Origin: Chlorogloeopsis fritschii PCC 6912
GTDB lineage: Bacteria; Cyanobacteriota; Cyanobacteriia; Cyanobacteriales; Nostocaceae
Assembly (NCBI RefSeq): GCF_000317285.1
Contig: NZ_AJLN01000015.1
Span: forward strand, 1 to 64,000
DNA length: 64,000 nt
Reading direction: 5' to 3'
The position numbers and the translations under genes are program-made. This document shows, one piece after another, positions 24,458 to 33,784 of the stretch. The stretch's first letter is position 1. Each line of letters begins with the position of its first letter. The notes beneath the pieces are model-generated. The model was not told where the DNA came from. It searched no databases and saw nothing but the letters and a program-made list of their open reading frames with translations.

Positions 24458-26089
24458 ATGTACAGCTTCCAGATACTCGAAGGGCTGATTCAAGAGGAAT
24501 ACCCTCTCATCGGCTGCGAATCTCCCCTCCAAGAAAGACTGCGCCTACTAGTGCATATCACCCAGTTCTGCCAGAACACCAACCGCAAGTGCTATCTGTG
24601 GAACTTGGGGGAAGAAGCTATCAAAGAACTGACAATCAAAGACTCAAAACTAGCAATCAGAGGTTTTGCTGAATACACGCCCAAGCCAAGATACAATAAA
24701 GAAGATTATTTTCACGTACTCAGCTTTTGGAAAGAATACCAGGAAAGCGGCGTTCTAATTATCGAGAATATATACCCTTGGATTAAGGAAAATAGCCCAA
24801 AAGAAACTGATTTTTTCTTAGTATCCGAGTGGATTAAATCTTCACTAATTAATATCAAACTTTACAATCAAAATACTGGTAAAATTGCCCTAATTCTAGG
24901 AGCAACTGCTGATATTAGTAGCGATATTGCCGCCGAGATTCTTATCTGGAAACAAGATTTACCTGACGTTAGCGAAATCATCAATTCACTTACTCAAGCA
25001 GGCGTATTACCCCCAGAATACACAAAAATAGATGTCCTCACAGTAGCAAATGCTGGGATGGGGTTGTACATATCAGATATACTCAATCTACTCAAGGAAG
25101 TTAGAAAAACCACCGACTTCATTAACTCAGAAGAAGTAGCGATCGCTCTCCTCAAACAAAAAATCCAACTCCTCAACCGCCTCTACGATATTGAGTTCCT
25201 ACCCCCACCCAAAGTCCAACTGGGTGGGTTAGAACTCATGCAAGAATCATTCAAAAAGTTTAAGCGCCTCCTGACCCCTGGCGCCAAACAATACAACTTG
25301 CGCGTACCAAAAGGTATTATGCTAGTGGGACCACCGGGGACGGGAAAATCCCACTCCGCGAAAGCCTGCTCGCAAAATATGGGTATTCCCCTCATCATGG
25401 TTGATTGGGGTAATTTCCGCAGTTTTGGCAATCAAGCCGAAATTAAACTCGAACGCCTGCTAAAAGTAGCAGATAAATTGTCACAAATAATACTGTATTT
25501 TGACGACTTTGATAAGGGTTTTGCCGGGGATGATGACCTAGCCAAACGCCTTGCAGGTAAGCTTTTAACCTGGATGCAGGAAAGAACAAGCGACGTGCTA
25601 GTGATTGCCTCTGTCAACCGCATGGAATGGTTGCCACCGGAACTTACCCGCGCCGGACGCTTCGACTACCTGTTCAAGGTAGACCTGCCTAACAATGGGG
25701 AAAGATATACTATCTTCAAGCTGCACGCTGCCCGATTTGACGAGCGCTTCCGCAATGGCGGCGATCCCTGGAGCGAAGAAGAGTGGCGCAGAATCCTCAA
25801 AGCTACCAATAGATGTGTGGGTGCTGAAATTCAGACAATTGTAGAACGCGCCGCCAGCACTATATTCTGCTCAACAGTAAAAGAAGATATCTACTCAGAA
25901 GAAAAACTTCCCCCACTCAAACTAACCATTGAAGCATTACTCGAAGAACGCCGTCAAATTAACCCTCTCGCCCTGAGGGAAGCTGACACAGTTGAGTCGA
26001 TGCGTAACAAAGCTGACCAACAAGCTTTACCTAGCTCACCTCTCGATTCGTCGCGCTTTGCCGTTGGTAACATCGATATTTTTGGTTAG
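24458..26089 (+). CDS. AAA family ATPase, Ycf46/FtsH-like
   Basis: 543 residues. The N-terminal 240 residues resemble the non-AAA half of Ycf46-like proteins (ALILGATADI, LPPPKVQLGGL). The AAA core follows, with Walker A GPPGTGKS (about 288-295), Walker B IILYFDDFDKGF, sensor 1 IASVNR, and the arginine-finger region LTRAGRFD, then the lid helix with GAEIQTIVERA. Such ATPases unfold or remodel proteins. It lacks the membrane helices and the zinc protease of FtsH. It heads the plus-strand block before the secretion genes; a role in machine assembly or in handling the DNA-protein substrate is inference. Confidence 0.75.
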   Translation: MYSFQILEGLIQEEYPLIGCESPLQERLRLLVHITQFCQNTNRKCYLWNLGEEAIKELTIKDSKLAIRGFAEYTPKPRYNKEDYFHVLSFWKEYQESGVLIIENIYPWIKENSPKETDFFLVSEWIKSSLINIKLYNQNTGKIALILGATADISSDIAAEILIWKQDLPDVSEIINSLTQAGVLPPEYTKIDVLTVANAGMGLYISDILNLLKEVRKTTDFINSEEVAIALLKQKIQLLNRLYDIEFLPPPKVQLGGLELMQESFKKFKRLLTPGAKQYNLRVPKGIMLVGPPGTGKSHSAKACSQNMGIPLIMVDWGNFRSFGNQAEIKLERLLKVADKLSQIILYFDDFDKGFAGDDDLAKRLAGKLLTWMQERTSDVLVIASVNRMEWLPPELTRAGRFDYLFKVDLPNNGERYTIFKLHAARFDERFRNGGDPWSEEEWRRILKATNRCVGAEIQTIVERAASTIFCSTVKEDIYSEEKLPPLKLTIEALLEERRQINPLALREADTVESMRNKADQQALPSSPLDSSRFAVGNIDIFG

Positions 26090-26151
26090 CGATCGCATAC
26101 ATCAAGTTCTTTTTCTAGCCACTTTACCACTTTATTTATCTAAGAAGGATT

Positions 26152-26694
26152 ATGGAAGTCACAAGACAAACAACTCAAACCAGTACTCAAACAAAAGGCG
26201 CACAAACTTCAGAGAAAAGCTTGTTCCTCAAAATTCTTAATATTGCCGGGCCAATTGCCGGTTTTACTGCTGCCCTCTCACCCTTACCATACTACTTTTG
26301 GACTCGCCAACCCCAGTATCTATCGATTGGTGCAACCTTTACCAGCAACAATCAAACAGTTCAACTCGAACTAGCAGACGATAGAAAAGAATATAACCAC
26401 GGACTCAAATTTCGTAACTCGATTCCCAATAATCACGGAATGTTATTTGTACTCGACAAACCTGAAAAAGTAAAACTTTGGATGAAGGATACTTACATCC
26501 CACTAGACATGATATTTCTCAAAGATGGAAAAATTAAAAATATCGTCAGAAATACACCTCCTTGCAAAACTGAAGAATGTCCTAAATACAGTTCAATTCA
26601 CCCTGTAAATCAAGTAATTGAATTACCTGCTGGTAGTGCAGATTCTTTAGGACTAAAAATTGGTAAATATATCGAAATAAATTTCAACAAGTAA
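26152..26694 (+). CDS. DUF192 family protein with N-terminal membrane anchor
   Basis: 180 residues with a hydrophobic segment at about 28-48 and then a complete DUF192 domain: VQLELADDRKEYNHGLKFRN, GMLFVLDKPEKVKLWMKDT, PLDMIFLKDGKIKNIV, and an HPVNQVIELPAGSADSLGL end. DUF192 proteins are small periplasmic or secreted beta-barrel proteins of unknown activity. The pair PPCKTEECPKY holds two cysteines that could form a disulfide in the periplasm. It is linked to the AAA gene (62 bases) and followed by a terminator. Confidence 0.8.
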   Translation: MEVTRQTTQTSTQTKGAQTSEKSLFLKILNIAGPIAGFTAALSPLPYYFWTRQPQYLSIGATFTSNNQTVQLELADDRKEYNHGLKFRNSIPNNHGMLFVLDKPEKVKLWMKDTYIPLDMIFLKDGKIKNIVRNTPPCKTEECPKYSSIHPVNQVIELPAGSADSLGLKIGKYIEINFNK

Positions 26695-26737
26695 TCTATC
26701 TGTTTCTCCTAAAAAAGAATAAAAATAAAACATTCAA

Positions 26738-26767
26738 TCCCTCAAAATATTTATTTGAGGGATTTTT
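26738..26767 (+). terminator. rho-independent terminator after the DUF192 gene
   Basis: Stem CCCTCAAA (26739-26746) and TTTGAGGG (26754-26761), followed by ATTTTT. It separates the AAA/DUF192 pair from the secretion operon; the remaining 268 bases to 27035 hold no gene and should carry the operon promoter. Confidence 0.8.
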
Positions 26768-27035
26768 ACTTTGCTTAAAGATAGTTTTGAAATAAATTTT
26801 TAGCTTTGTCAATCTAACTAGCATTTAAATTTGCTTTAACACTTTGTAGGCAAAAATAGCATCAAAACTTAAACAATTAATCTGATGTATCAAAATTATT
26901 GTCCCTCATAGAATAAACACATAAGCAACAAAGCTTTCCAGATTTTAATCAAACCCTAGAAGTGAACTGGAAAGAAAATCTCTGCGACGGCTTCTCTCAA
27001 GATAAAAGCAATTCTAATCCCATAATTTCACCCAT

Positions 27036-27638
27036 ATGAGAACATACTACGAATCCGAATTTGGAAACGATCGCGTTAAGAGCTATGAGGAAGAATACGA
27101 ATATCCCACTCAGATCCACCGCAAAAAGCGCAATTGGAAAGAAAACGCCAGCATCGCCGGACTGATGGCAGTTGGTACTGGCTTGATGATTGCAGATATC
27201 TCCATCCACCACATGGTAATGGCATCGCTCGCGTTTGCAACTGGTATTGTAGCTTTACTGCCCAAGGAAGCGAACAGCCTACTTTCCAACTTCGAGCGTA
27301 TGCAGCGCAAGTATGGTATTAATATCTATACTGTCCTGTTCTGCTTGGTAGGTGCAGTATTTATGTTGGATATCGCCGCTGCACCCGCAAACGCTCAGTT
27401 CATGCAAAACGCAGAAGACTTTTTCACAGAGTATTTTACAGGTGTTAACGAAGACATTATTAGATACGTATTTGCAGTACTGCGCGGTTTGTTCCTAATT
27501 TACCTTGGTATTGGTCTCATTCGGGTCGTTCAAGCTGCTAGAAACGACGAAGATTGGCAAACAATCGCCCGCACACCAATTATCGTTGCCCTCACAGTTG
27601 TAGTTGGAGACTTGCTCGCAGGACTGGTAACAGGCTGA
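27036..27638 (+). CDS. VirB2/TrbC-like pilin precursor with N-terminal extension
   Basis: 200 residues. The C-terminal 90 residues look like a type IV secretion pilin: a hydrophobic segment ending in the cleavage-like site AAPANAQF (about 110-117), a short loop, then two membrane helices (RGLFLIYLGIGLIRVVQ and TPIIVALTVVVGDLLAG). The N-terminal 95 residues add a charged start and at least one more pair of hydrophobic segments (IAGLMAVGTGLMIADI), which ordinary VirB2 lacks, so the precursor is about twice the normal length. A strong hairpin terminator follows directly. Confidence 0.6.
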   Translation: MRTYYESEFGNDRVKSYEEEYEYPTQIHRKKRNWKENASIAGLMAVGTGLMIADISIHHMVMASLAFATGIVALLPKEANSLLSNFERMQRKYGINIYTVLFCLVGAVFMLDIAAAPANAQFMQNAEDFFTEYFTGVNEDIIRYVFAVLRGLFLIYLGIGLIRVVQAARNDEDWQTIARTPIIVALTVVVGDLLAGLVTG

Positions 27639-27641
27639 GGA

Positions 27642-27682
27642 GCCACTCGTCAAAAAAGCCACTACACGAGTGGCACTTTTTT
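27642..27682 (+). terminator. hairpin terminator or attenuator between VirB2-like and VirB3-like genes
   Basis: Stem GCCACTCGT (27642-27650) and ACGAGTGGC (27666-27674), followed by ACTTTTTT. A further GCCACTC copy at 27690-27696 could compete for pairing. Partial read-through here would give more pilin than machine protein. Confidence 0.75.
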
Positions 27683-27734
27683 GAAGTGTGCCACTCATTT
27701 TAAATTCAAAAACTGACTTTTGCCCTTCGTAATC

Positions 27735-28055
27735 ATGACAAGAGTTCGGGAATTTCGTACCGTTAACCGTGTATTGGGAAACCAACCACGCCTCGGGCCA
27801 TTCCCTGCCGACCAAGTTGTTCCTTGGAGTGCGATCGCCCTCATCTCCTACATGGTAGTCAAAGGCTTTATGCAACAGTCTTGGCTTGCAACAGGAATAG
27901 TAAGCGCTTGGGGATGGGCAACCTGGTGGACAGCATCTTCCAATAAAGCCTTTTTCGGTAAGTTTATCGGTACACCCCGCATCGTTCGGGGATACAAACC
28001 CTTCGTATCGCTAGTTAATCCCCCCCAACCAGAACCAAGAAAAAAACGCAAATAA
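27735..28055 (+). CDS. VirB3-like inner membrane protein
   Basis: 106 residues from the ATG at 27735. Layout fits VirB3: a short N-terminus, one broad hydrophobic hairpin (WSAIALISYMVVKGF and TGIVSAWGWATWWTA), then a basic tail (PRIVRGYKPF, RKKRK). Identification depends mainly on size and position between the VirB2-like and VirB4-like genes. VirB3 associates with the VirB4 ATPase at the inner membrane. Confidence 0.5.
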   Translation: MTRVREFRTVNRVLGNQPRLGPFPADQVVPWSAIALISYMVVKGFMQQSWLATGIVSAWGWATWWTASSNKAFFGKFIGTPRIVRGYKPFVSLVNPPQPEPRKKRK

Positions 28056-28092
28056 TCTTTCTCTCTTAAGAAATATTAACGCTTAGATAGCT

Positions 28093-30975
28093 ATGATTTC
28101 GAGTAAAGAAAAGCCAACTAAAAATAAAGAAAAAATTGGCAGAAAATCCCTCAATACCGAACAACTGGGAGTAGTCAAAAACCTCACTCCGTTTGAAGAC
28201 ATCACTCACTTGGCCGGAATTGCAAGCATCTCACTTGCTGGTCGTAAAGATATCGGTGCGTTAATTCTTAAAAAGAAAGAAGATATTCAAGTTCGCTTCT
28301 GTTTCGACATTCAGGGAATTCACCCATCCCTACCCGAAGAACAAATTGTACCTATATTCGAGAACATCGAAGGAGGACTCAAAGAATTACCGGAACGCGA
28401 AACCCTGACCATTCACATGGGTTCGTTCACTGATGATACAGCAAGACAGCAAGAACTAAGGAAAATTGAGTCATCATGCAACCTCGAACAGCTAACCCTT
28501 CTAATTAGGTCAGAACGCCTGCGTGCAAGAGAACTCACGCAAGCAGGGGTACGCAAGAACAAATTTCTCCGCTTCTGGTGTACTTACACAGTACTTGCAA
28601 CCGAGGATACTAAAAGTAACGACCCTATCGAAAAAGCTATTAAGCAACTGCAAACCTACTGGCAACAATTTACTGGAGAGATTCATTCAGTTAGACACCA
28701 ACGTATCGAAACTATCCTCCGCGATAGCTTCACATCCGGGTTCCAAATGTGGGAGCAAATTATCGCTAACACAATGGGTCTATCAACAAAAGTACTTACA
28801 GCAGGTGACATTTGGGAAGTTATTTGGAAACAGTTTAACCACTCAGAACCAATCTCCATCCCCAACCCTATTATCCTCAATGACGAGGGACTTAGAGAAG
28901 AACAAACCAGCGACTTCCACATCAGACACCTCGTACTGGAAAAGGAACAGTCTGTTCCTTTTGTTGATCGCGCTTGGGTAAAACTCCAAGACAAGTACAT
29001 CGGCGTACTTCAGTTCAGCGAAAAACCGCAAGGCTGGATAGCTGAATACGACCAACTACGATATCTCTGGGAAGTCCTCTCTCGCGAAAAAATCTCCGAC
29101 ACCGAAATTATTTGCCAACTTAGCAAAGCCAACCAATCGCTTGCCAAAACAGCGGTTCAAAGAATAACTAAACAGTCAATTACATCATCCGCTATGTCTG
29201 CGGACAAAGGCAGCATCGATGTCAAAGCCAACATGAACATCGAAGAAGCTGTCAAAGCCCAAGAAACCATGCTCAGAGGGTCTATCCCCATCCACACCGC
29301 CCTTGTATTTTGTATCCATAGTCACACACGTCAACAACTAGACGAAGCTTGCAAATATCTTTCCAGTTGCTTCAAAAGACCTGCGGTAGTAGAACGAGAA
29401 CTCGAATATGCATGGAAAACTTGGTTTCAAACTACTCCAATTATTTGGGAAAATCTACTTACCAAACCCATTAACCGCAGACTCCCCTACTTCTCATCTG
29501 AAGTACCCGGACTCATGCCCCTGGTACGTACAGCCACGGGTGATAAATCCGGATTTGAGCTAATCGCCTCAGAAGGAGGAACACCAGTCCACCTCGACTT
29601 GTACAACCAGCATAAAAACTTAGCTGTCTTCGGTACCACTAGGGCTGGTAAATCGGTACTAGTTGCCGGATTGCTTACACCAGCCCTTGCTCAGGGTATT
29701 CCCGTTATTGCCCTTGACTATCCCAAACCCGACGGTAGTTCGACATTTACAGATTACACGCAATTTTTTGGAGAAGAGGGTGCGTATTTTGACATTAGTA
29801 AAGAGGCAAACAACCTATTCGAGATTCCCGATTTAAGAGGGTATGAACCTGAAGTAATTAAAGAGCGAATGACCGATTTCAAGGAATTCTTGAAATCAAC
29901 TTTAATAACAATGGTGCTGGGGACAAATCCCCTAGGGGTTAGTCCCATCATGATATCAAATATTGAAAGTGTAATTACCCTTAGTCTTGAGACTTTCTTC
30001 AATGACGACGATATCAAATTGCGGTACAAACTTGCACTTGAATCAGGAGTAGGCACGCAAGAATGGAATGATATCCCAACACTCCAAGACTTTTATAATT
30101 TTTGTTCTCCCGGTTATATCAAACTCGATTCAATTACTAATAATTCAACCGAAATATTAGGTGCACTCGACCAAGTTAGACTGCGATTAAAGTTCTGGCT
30201 AAATAACCGAGTTGGTCAATCTATCGCCCGTCCATCTAGCTTCAGAACTGATGCAAAGTTACTTGTATTTGCTTTACGTTCGTTATCATCAGAAGCTGAT
30301 GCAGCAGTACTGGCACTATCAGCATATGCAGCTGCATTGAGAAGGGCATTATCAAGTCCAAAAAGTATCTTCTTCCTGGACGAAGCGCCGATTTTGTTCT
30401 CCTTTGAGTCAATTGCCGAGCTAATTGGTCGCCTGTGCGCTAATGGTGCAAAAGCTGGTATTAGAGTAATTTTATCGGCACAAGAACCTGAAAGTATCTA
30501 CCAAAGTAAGTCTGCTCCCAAGATTTTTGCTAACCTCACAACTCGTCTTATTGGTCGGATTCAAACATCAGCAGTAGAGCCATTTATAGTAAGATTCAAA
30601 TATCCCAATGAAATCATCTCTCGCAACAGCACGGAAGCATTTTTTCCCAAACAAGAAAGTATTTATTCGCAGTGGTTGCTCGACGACAACGGTAAACTTA
30701 CCTTCTGTCGATATTACCCTGCTTATTGCTTACTTGCAGCAGTAGCAAACAACCCCAACGAGCAAGAATTACGTACCTTATATCTCAATAAATATAAAGA
30801 TAATCCCATGTTGGGAATGGTGAAATTCTCCGAAGCATACGTGCAGATGATTCGTAAAGAAGAACCAACAGCAGAAACCAAAGAACTATTAAATTCAAAT
30901 AATAAAAAACCAGTACTAAAAGTACAAACTCCAGAAGAAAAAACATTAGACGAAAACTCTAAACAAGTGGCTTAA
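28093..30975 (+). CDS. VirB4/TraC-like conjugation ATPase
   Basis: 960 residues. The C-terminal half holds the motor domain: Walker A in VFGTTRAGKSVLVAGLL (about 514-530), the ALDYPKPDG segment, Walker B in SIFFLDEAPILF (about 757-768) and the ILSAQEPES sensor. The N-terminal 500 residues form the VirB4 membrane-contact domain, with HMGSF and LRARELTQAGVRKNKFLR typical of the family. VirB4 energises pilus assembly and transfer. Longer than proteobacterial VirB4 (about 800), as is common in cyanobacterial TraC-like proteins. No motif is missing. Confidence 0.85.
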   Translation: MISSKEKPTKNKEKIGRKSLNTEQLGVVKNLTPFEDITHLAGIASISLAGRKDIGALILKKKEDIQVRFCFDIQGIHPSLPEEQIVPIFENIEGGLKELPERETLTIHMGSFTDDTARQQELRKIESSCNLEQLTLLIRSERLRARELTQAGVRKNKFLRFWCTYTVLATEDTKSNDPIEKAIKQLQTYWQQFTGEIHSVRHQRIETILRDSFTSGFQMWEQIIANTMGLSTKVLTAGDIWEVIWKQFNHSEPISIPNPIILNDEGLREEQTSDFHIRHLVLEKEQSVPFVDRAWVKLQDKYIGVLQFSEKPQGWIAEYDQLRYLWEVLSREKISDTEIICQLSKANQSLAKTAVQRITKQSITSSAMSADKGSIDVKANMNIEEAVKAQETMLRGSIPIHTALVFCIHSHTRQQLDEACKYLSSCFKRPAVVERELEYAWKTWFQTTPIIWENLLTKPINRRLPYFSSEVPGLMPLVRTATGDKSGFELIASEGGTPVHLDLYNQHKNLAVFGTTRAGKSVLVAGLLTPALAQGIPVIALDYPKPDGSSTFTDYTQFFGEEGAYFDISKEANNLFEIPDLRGYEPEVIKERMTDFKEFLKSTLITMVLGTNPLGVSPIMISNIESVITLSLETFFNDDDIKLRYKLALESGVGTQEWNDIPTLQDFYNFCSPGYIKLDSITNNSTEILGALDQVRLRLKFWLNNRVGQSIARPSSFRTDAKLLVFALRSLSSEADAAVLALSAYAAALRRALSSPKSIFFLDEAPILFSFESIAELIGRLCANGAKAGIRVILSAQEPESIYQSKSAPKIFANLTTRLIGRIQTSAVEPFIVRFKYPNEIISRNSTEAFFPKQESIYSQWLLDDNGKLTFCRYYPAYCLLAAVANNPNEQELRTLYLNKYKDNPMLGMVKFSEAYVQMIRKEEPTAETKELLNSNNKKPVLKVQTPEEKTLDENSKQVA

Positions 30976-31009
30976 ATTAACTGCCACATCCATAACTAGT
31001 AAGTAAATT

Positions 31010-31756
31010 ATGAAACAAAAATTAAAGCTCAAATCCAAGCAAGGATTAATTATTGGGTCGATAATTGGGATAATTACCCTGATTGGATCTGCACCTAGTT
31101 ACGCATTCTCAATCGAAGATTTCTTTAATGAAATTTTGGGCGAACTCAATAGCTATTTTGAAGAAACTAAAAACGAACTCACCGCCGCAATAAATGAAAG
31201 TTGGGGTGGACTCAAAAATGAGGCTAAAACTGCTACTACTAACTCGACTGGCAGTATGGGTATGCCCGATCCAGTAAACTCAGCCGACAAGCTCAAAGAG
31301 CAACTCAAACAAAAGGGTTTCTGGAACGAAAGCAATACCGTTGAGGGTGCAGTATCGGCAGCAAACGAACTAGAGCGCGAAACCACCCGCGCCACAGTTG
31401 AAAGTGTCCTGGGAGAGCAAGGGCAGGAACGTACCAAAAAGGAAATTGAAGCAACCCAACAAACTGTAGCCGAGGCAAAAGAACTCGCGGAATCTGCACA
31501 AACAATGGATGCTTCACAAAACATCCTCAAGGTAATTGCAGCCCAAAACTCACAAATTGTTTCAATGTTGGGACAATCCCGTACTGACGGACTGCAAGCA
31601 CGACACGATGCCCAGCAAACTAACCTGATGCTCAGTCAAATTGCTGAACAAAATGCTGCTGCAAGACAAAGAGAAAATGTAAATCTTGACGCGCTGTCCA
31701 GTCAATTAATGGAAATATCTGGTTACAGCAATCTTAGATCAACAGCGGTGGAATAA
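31010..31756 (+). CDS. secreted coiled-coil protein, VirB5/TrbJ-like by position
   Basis: 248 residues with a clear signal peptide (basic start, hydrophobic LIIGSIIGIITLIG, cleavage near SYAF at about 34). The mature part is acidic and helical, ending NSQIVSMLGQSRTDGLQARH and LSQIAEQNAAARQRENVN, the Q/N-rich helix seen at the C-terminus of VirB5/TrbJ minor pilins. Position between VirB4 and VirB6 is where VirB5 normally lies. Sequence similarity alone would be insufficient. Confidence 0.5.
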   Translation: MKQKLKLKSKQGLIIGSIIGIITLIGSAPSYAFSIEDFFNEILGELNSYFEETKNELTAAINESWGGLKNEAKTATTNSTGSMGMPDPVNSADKLKEQLKQKGFWNESNTVEGAVSAANELERETTRATVESVLGEQGQERTKKEIEATQQTVAEAKELAESAQTMDASQNILKVIAAQNSQIVSMLGQSRTDGLQARHDAQQTNLMLSQIAEQNAAARQRENVNLDALSSQLMEISGYSNLRSTAVE

Positions 31757-31765
31757 CCTACAAAT

Positions 31766-31789
31766 CATCTCTTAGTTTTTCTAAGAGAT
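31766..31789 (+). promoter_or_regulatory. mRNA hairpin covering an upstream ATG
   Basis: Perfect stem ATCTCTTAG/CTAAGAGAT with a TTTTT loop. No U tract follows. The ATG at 31788 lies in the 3' arm, so initiation at that codon would be hindered and the ATG at 31815 is preferred. Confidence 0.6.
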
Positions 31790-31814
31790 GGTTCAGATAA
31801 ATGTTAAGAATACG

Positions 31815-32969
31815 ATGAATTTAATTTTCTTCGGTTTTTTTTATTACAGTCCAGACGACTTTTTTGGACAAGACCTTTTAAAAACAGCCGCCAATGTTAG
31901 TGAAACGATTTCAGAAAGCTTTAATGAACTTTGGCAAGAAACTCTTGATGGCAATTTATATATCTCGATGTGTAATGTAGCTACTTTTTTCGCTCTTGCT
32001 ACACTTATCTTTTTCATGGTAGAACTTGCCAAAAATTGGATTAATCAAGAAGACATGAAAGCCCTATCAAGTTGGATATGGCCCATCCTTGTGATCGGAT
32101 TACTAGCTAGTAATGGTGCATTACTCAAAAGCGGAACACTTGCAATCCGAGGTTATATCAATATTATCAACAACGATGTACTTAAATTCACAGCAGCTGG
32201 CTCAAATCTAGAGGTAGCTTATAACCGAGCTGTTGGAAATATTTTATTAAAAGACCAAGTAGGAAAAGCAATGGAACGCTGCCGTTCTTTGCCAGGTACA
32301 ACTGAAGACAAAATACAATGCTTTGACCAAGCAGAAAAAGAACTTAGAAAAACCGCACCCAATCTTTTTAAAGGAGATGCGCCTGGTTCCGGAAGCTGGG
32401 AATTCGGACCTCTAGCAGCTTTAGATGCAGCTAAAGATGCACTGTCAAGTCTAAATCCTGCTGAGATAGGGTCAAAATTAGCTTCAAGCATTACTGGCTA
32501 CATTGGTGACCAAATCGTCTCTTTCGTCAGCGTTCTTTTACTCGGATTAAATGTAGCCTATCAGTGGGGAATCGAATTCACAATGCTGCTAACCGCTCTC
32601 CTTGCTCCACTAGCAGTAGGTGGTTCGCTACTCCCCTACGGTACTAAACCAATTTTCGCCTGGTTAACTGGCTATTTCTCAGTGGGAATGGCAAAACTCT
32701 GCTTTAACATCATGATCGGGCTGTGCGGACAATTAATCGCTACATCTGAATCCAGTCAGCCAATGATTTTTCTCCTATTTGTAGGTGTGTTTTCTCCCAT
32801 ACTTGCATCTGCATTAGCTGCTGGTGGCGGACTCGCAGTTTGGACAGGATTAGGCAAAGCAGCTGAATTTACAGTCGGAGTTGCCACACAAGTTGCTAGT
32901 GCTGCCGCAACGAGTGGTTCCTCAATTGCAATTAATGTATCTAAATCTATCGCCTCAAAAGGTAAATGA
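31815..32969 (+). CDS. VirB6/TrbL-like polytopic membrane protein
   Basis: About 384 residues. Hydrophobic segments occur at about 53-75 (VATFFALATLIFFMVELA), 88-105 (WPILVIGLLASNGALL), 235-255, 265-290 and several more near the C-terminus (GVFSPILASALAAGGG), with a central loop containing three cysteines (CRSLPG, CFDQAEKE). Size, five or more spans and order fit VirB6/TrbL, the inner-membrane channel component. The tail (STSGSSIAINVSKSIASKGK-like) is alanine/serine-rich as in TrbL. Start chosen downstream of the hairpin at 31766. Confidence 0.6.
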   Translation: MNLIFFGFFYYSPDDFFGQDLLKTAANVSETISESFNELWQETLDGNLYISMCNVATFFALATLIFFMVELAKNWINQEDMKALSSWIWPILVIGLLASNGALLKSGTLAIRGYINIINNDVLKFTAAGSNLEVAYNRAVGNILLKDQVGKAMERCRSLPGTTEDKIQCFDQAEKELRKTAPNLFKGDAPGSGSWEFGPLAALDAAKDALSSLNPAEIGSKLASSITGYIGDQIVSFVSVLLLGLNVAYQWGIEFTMLLTALLAPLAVGGSLLPYGTKPIFAWLTGYFSVGMAKLCFNIMIGLCGQLIATSESSQPMIFLLFVGVFSPILASALAAGGGLAVWTGLGKAAEFTVGVATQVASAAATSGSSIAINVSKSIASKGK

Positions 32970-32979
32970 TTAATCAATT

Positions 32980-33762
32980 ATGGTTAAATCAAAAACAAAA
33001 TCGCAACCGCTTCGCCTCCTCAGTTACGGTCAATCGACTTCAACACCAGTTGCGATCGCAACTGGTGTAGGTGCAGGAGCAGGCATACTTTCTCTTCTAC
33101 TACAATTTATAGTTTTTGGAATAAGTTCTGGTACAAACCGTTATGTCAAAGGCATGACAGTTGTTCAACTCCAAGATGGTTCTATCTCCCCTGGAAGATT
33201 TGTCGGCCCCTACGAACGTGATGACGAAACTATTAAAAGATTTATCTCAGATAGCATGATTAAAATGTTCGGTTGGAACGGAATTATCGAAGCAACCGAA
33301 AATGGTGAAAACATCACCAAACAGGATAAAGGAATAGATATCCAGACAAAAAGAAATAACAGAAAAAAAATTCCAACTAGAGCCTGGGAAGCAGCATTTG
33401 CACTATCTGAAAATCAAGATTTTCGGGCAAATTTTATTAAAAAATTAGCAGAAATTGTTCCAAGTGGTGTATTTAACGGTGAAGTTCAAGTCTCACTCGT
33501 AACTCGCCATATCTCCGAACCCAGAAAAATTAAAGATGGAAGATGGGAAGTTGATTATATCGGTACGCTGGTAAGCTTTAATAGAAGCGAAAACCAAGGT
33601 AAAGGAATCGCCTTCAACAAAACAATTACTGTCGAGGCTATTGATACTCCCAAGTTGCCAGCCAAACCAACCGAATTTGATAAAAAAATTCATTTAGCTA
33701 GACGCTCAGGTCTGGAGATTACCCAAATCGTTGATTATAACCTCGGTAAAAAAGAAAAGTAA
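32980..33762 (+). CDS. VirB8-like bitopic protein
   Basis: 260 residues with a cytoplasmic N-terminus of about 30 residues, one membrane helix (GILSLLLQFIVFGI, about 40-53) and a periplasmic region of mixed strands (WEVDYIGTLVSFN, TITVEAID). The topology matches VirB8, whose periplasmic NTF2-like domain bridges VirB9, VirB10 and VirB6. Position between the VirB6- and VirB10-like genes agrees. I cannot see family-specific residues, so this is a topology call. Confidence 0.45.
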   Translation: MVKSKTKSQPLRLLSYGQSTSTPVAIATGVGAGAGILSLLLQFIVFGISSGTNRYVKGMTVVQLQDGSISPGRFVGPYERDDETIKRFISDSMIKMFGWNGIIEATENGENITKQDKGIDIQTKRNNRKKIPTRAWEAAFALSENQDFRANFIKKLAEIVPSGVFNGEVQVSLVTRHISEPRKIKDGRWEVDYIGTLVSFNRSENQGKGIAFNKTITVEAIDTPKLPAKPTEFDKKIHLARRSGLEITQIVDYNLGKKEK

Positions 33763-33784
33763 TTAGTAATTACTCAATAAAAAT

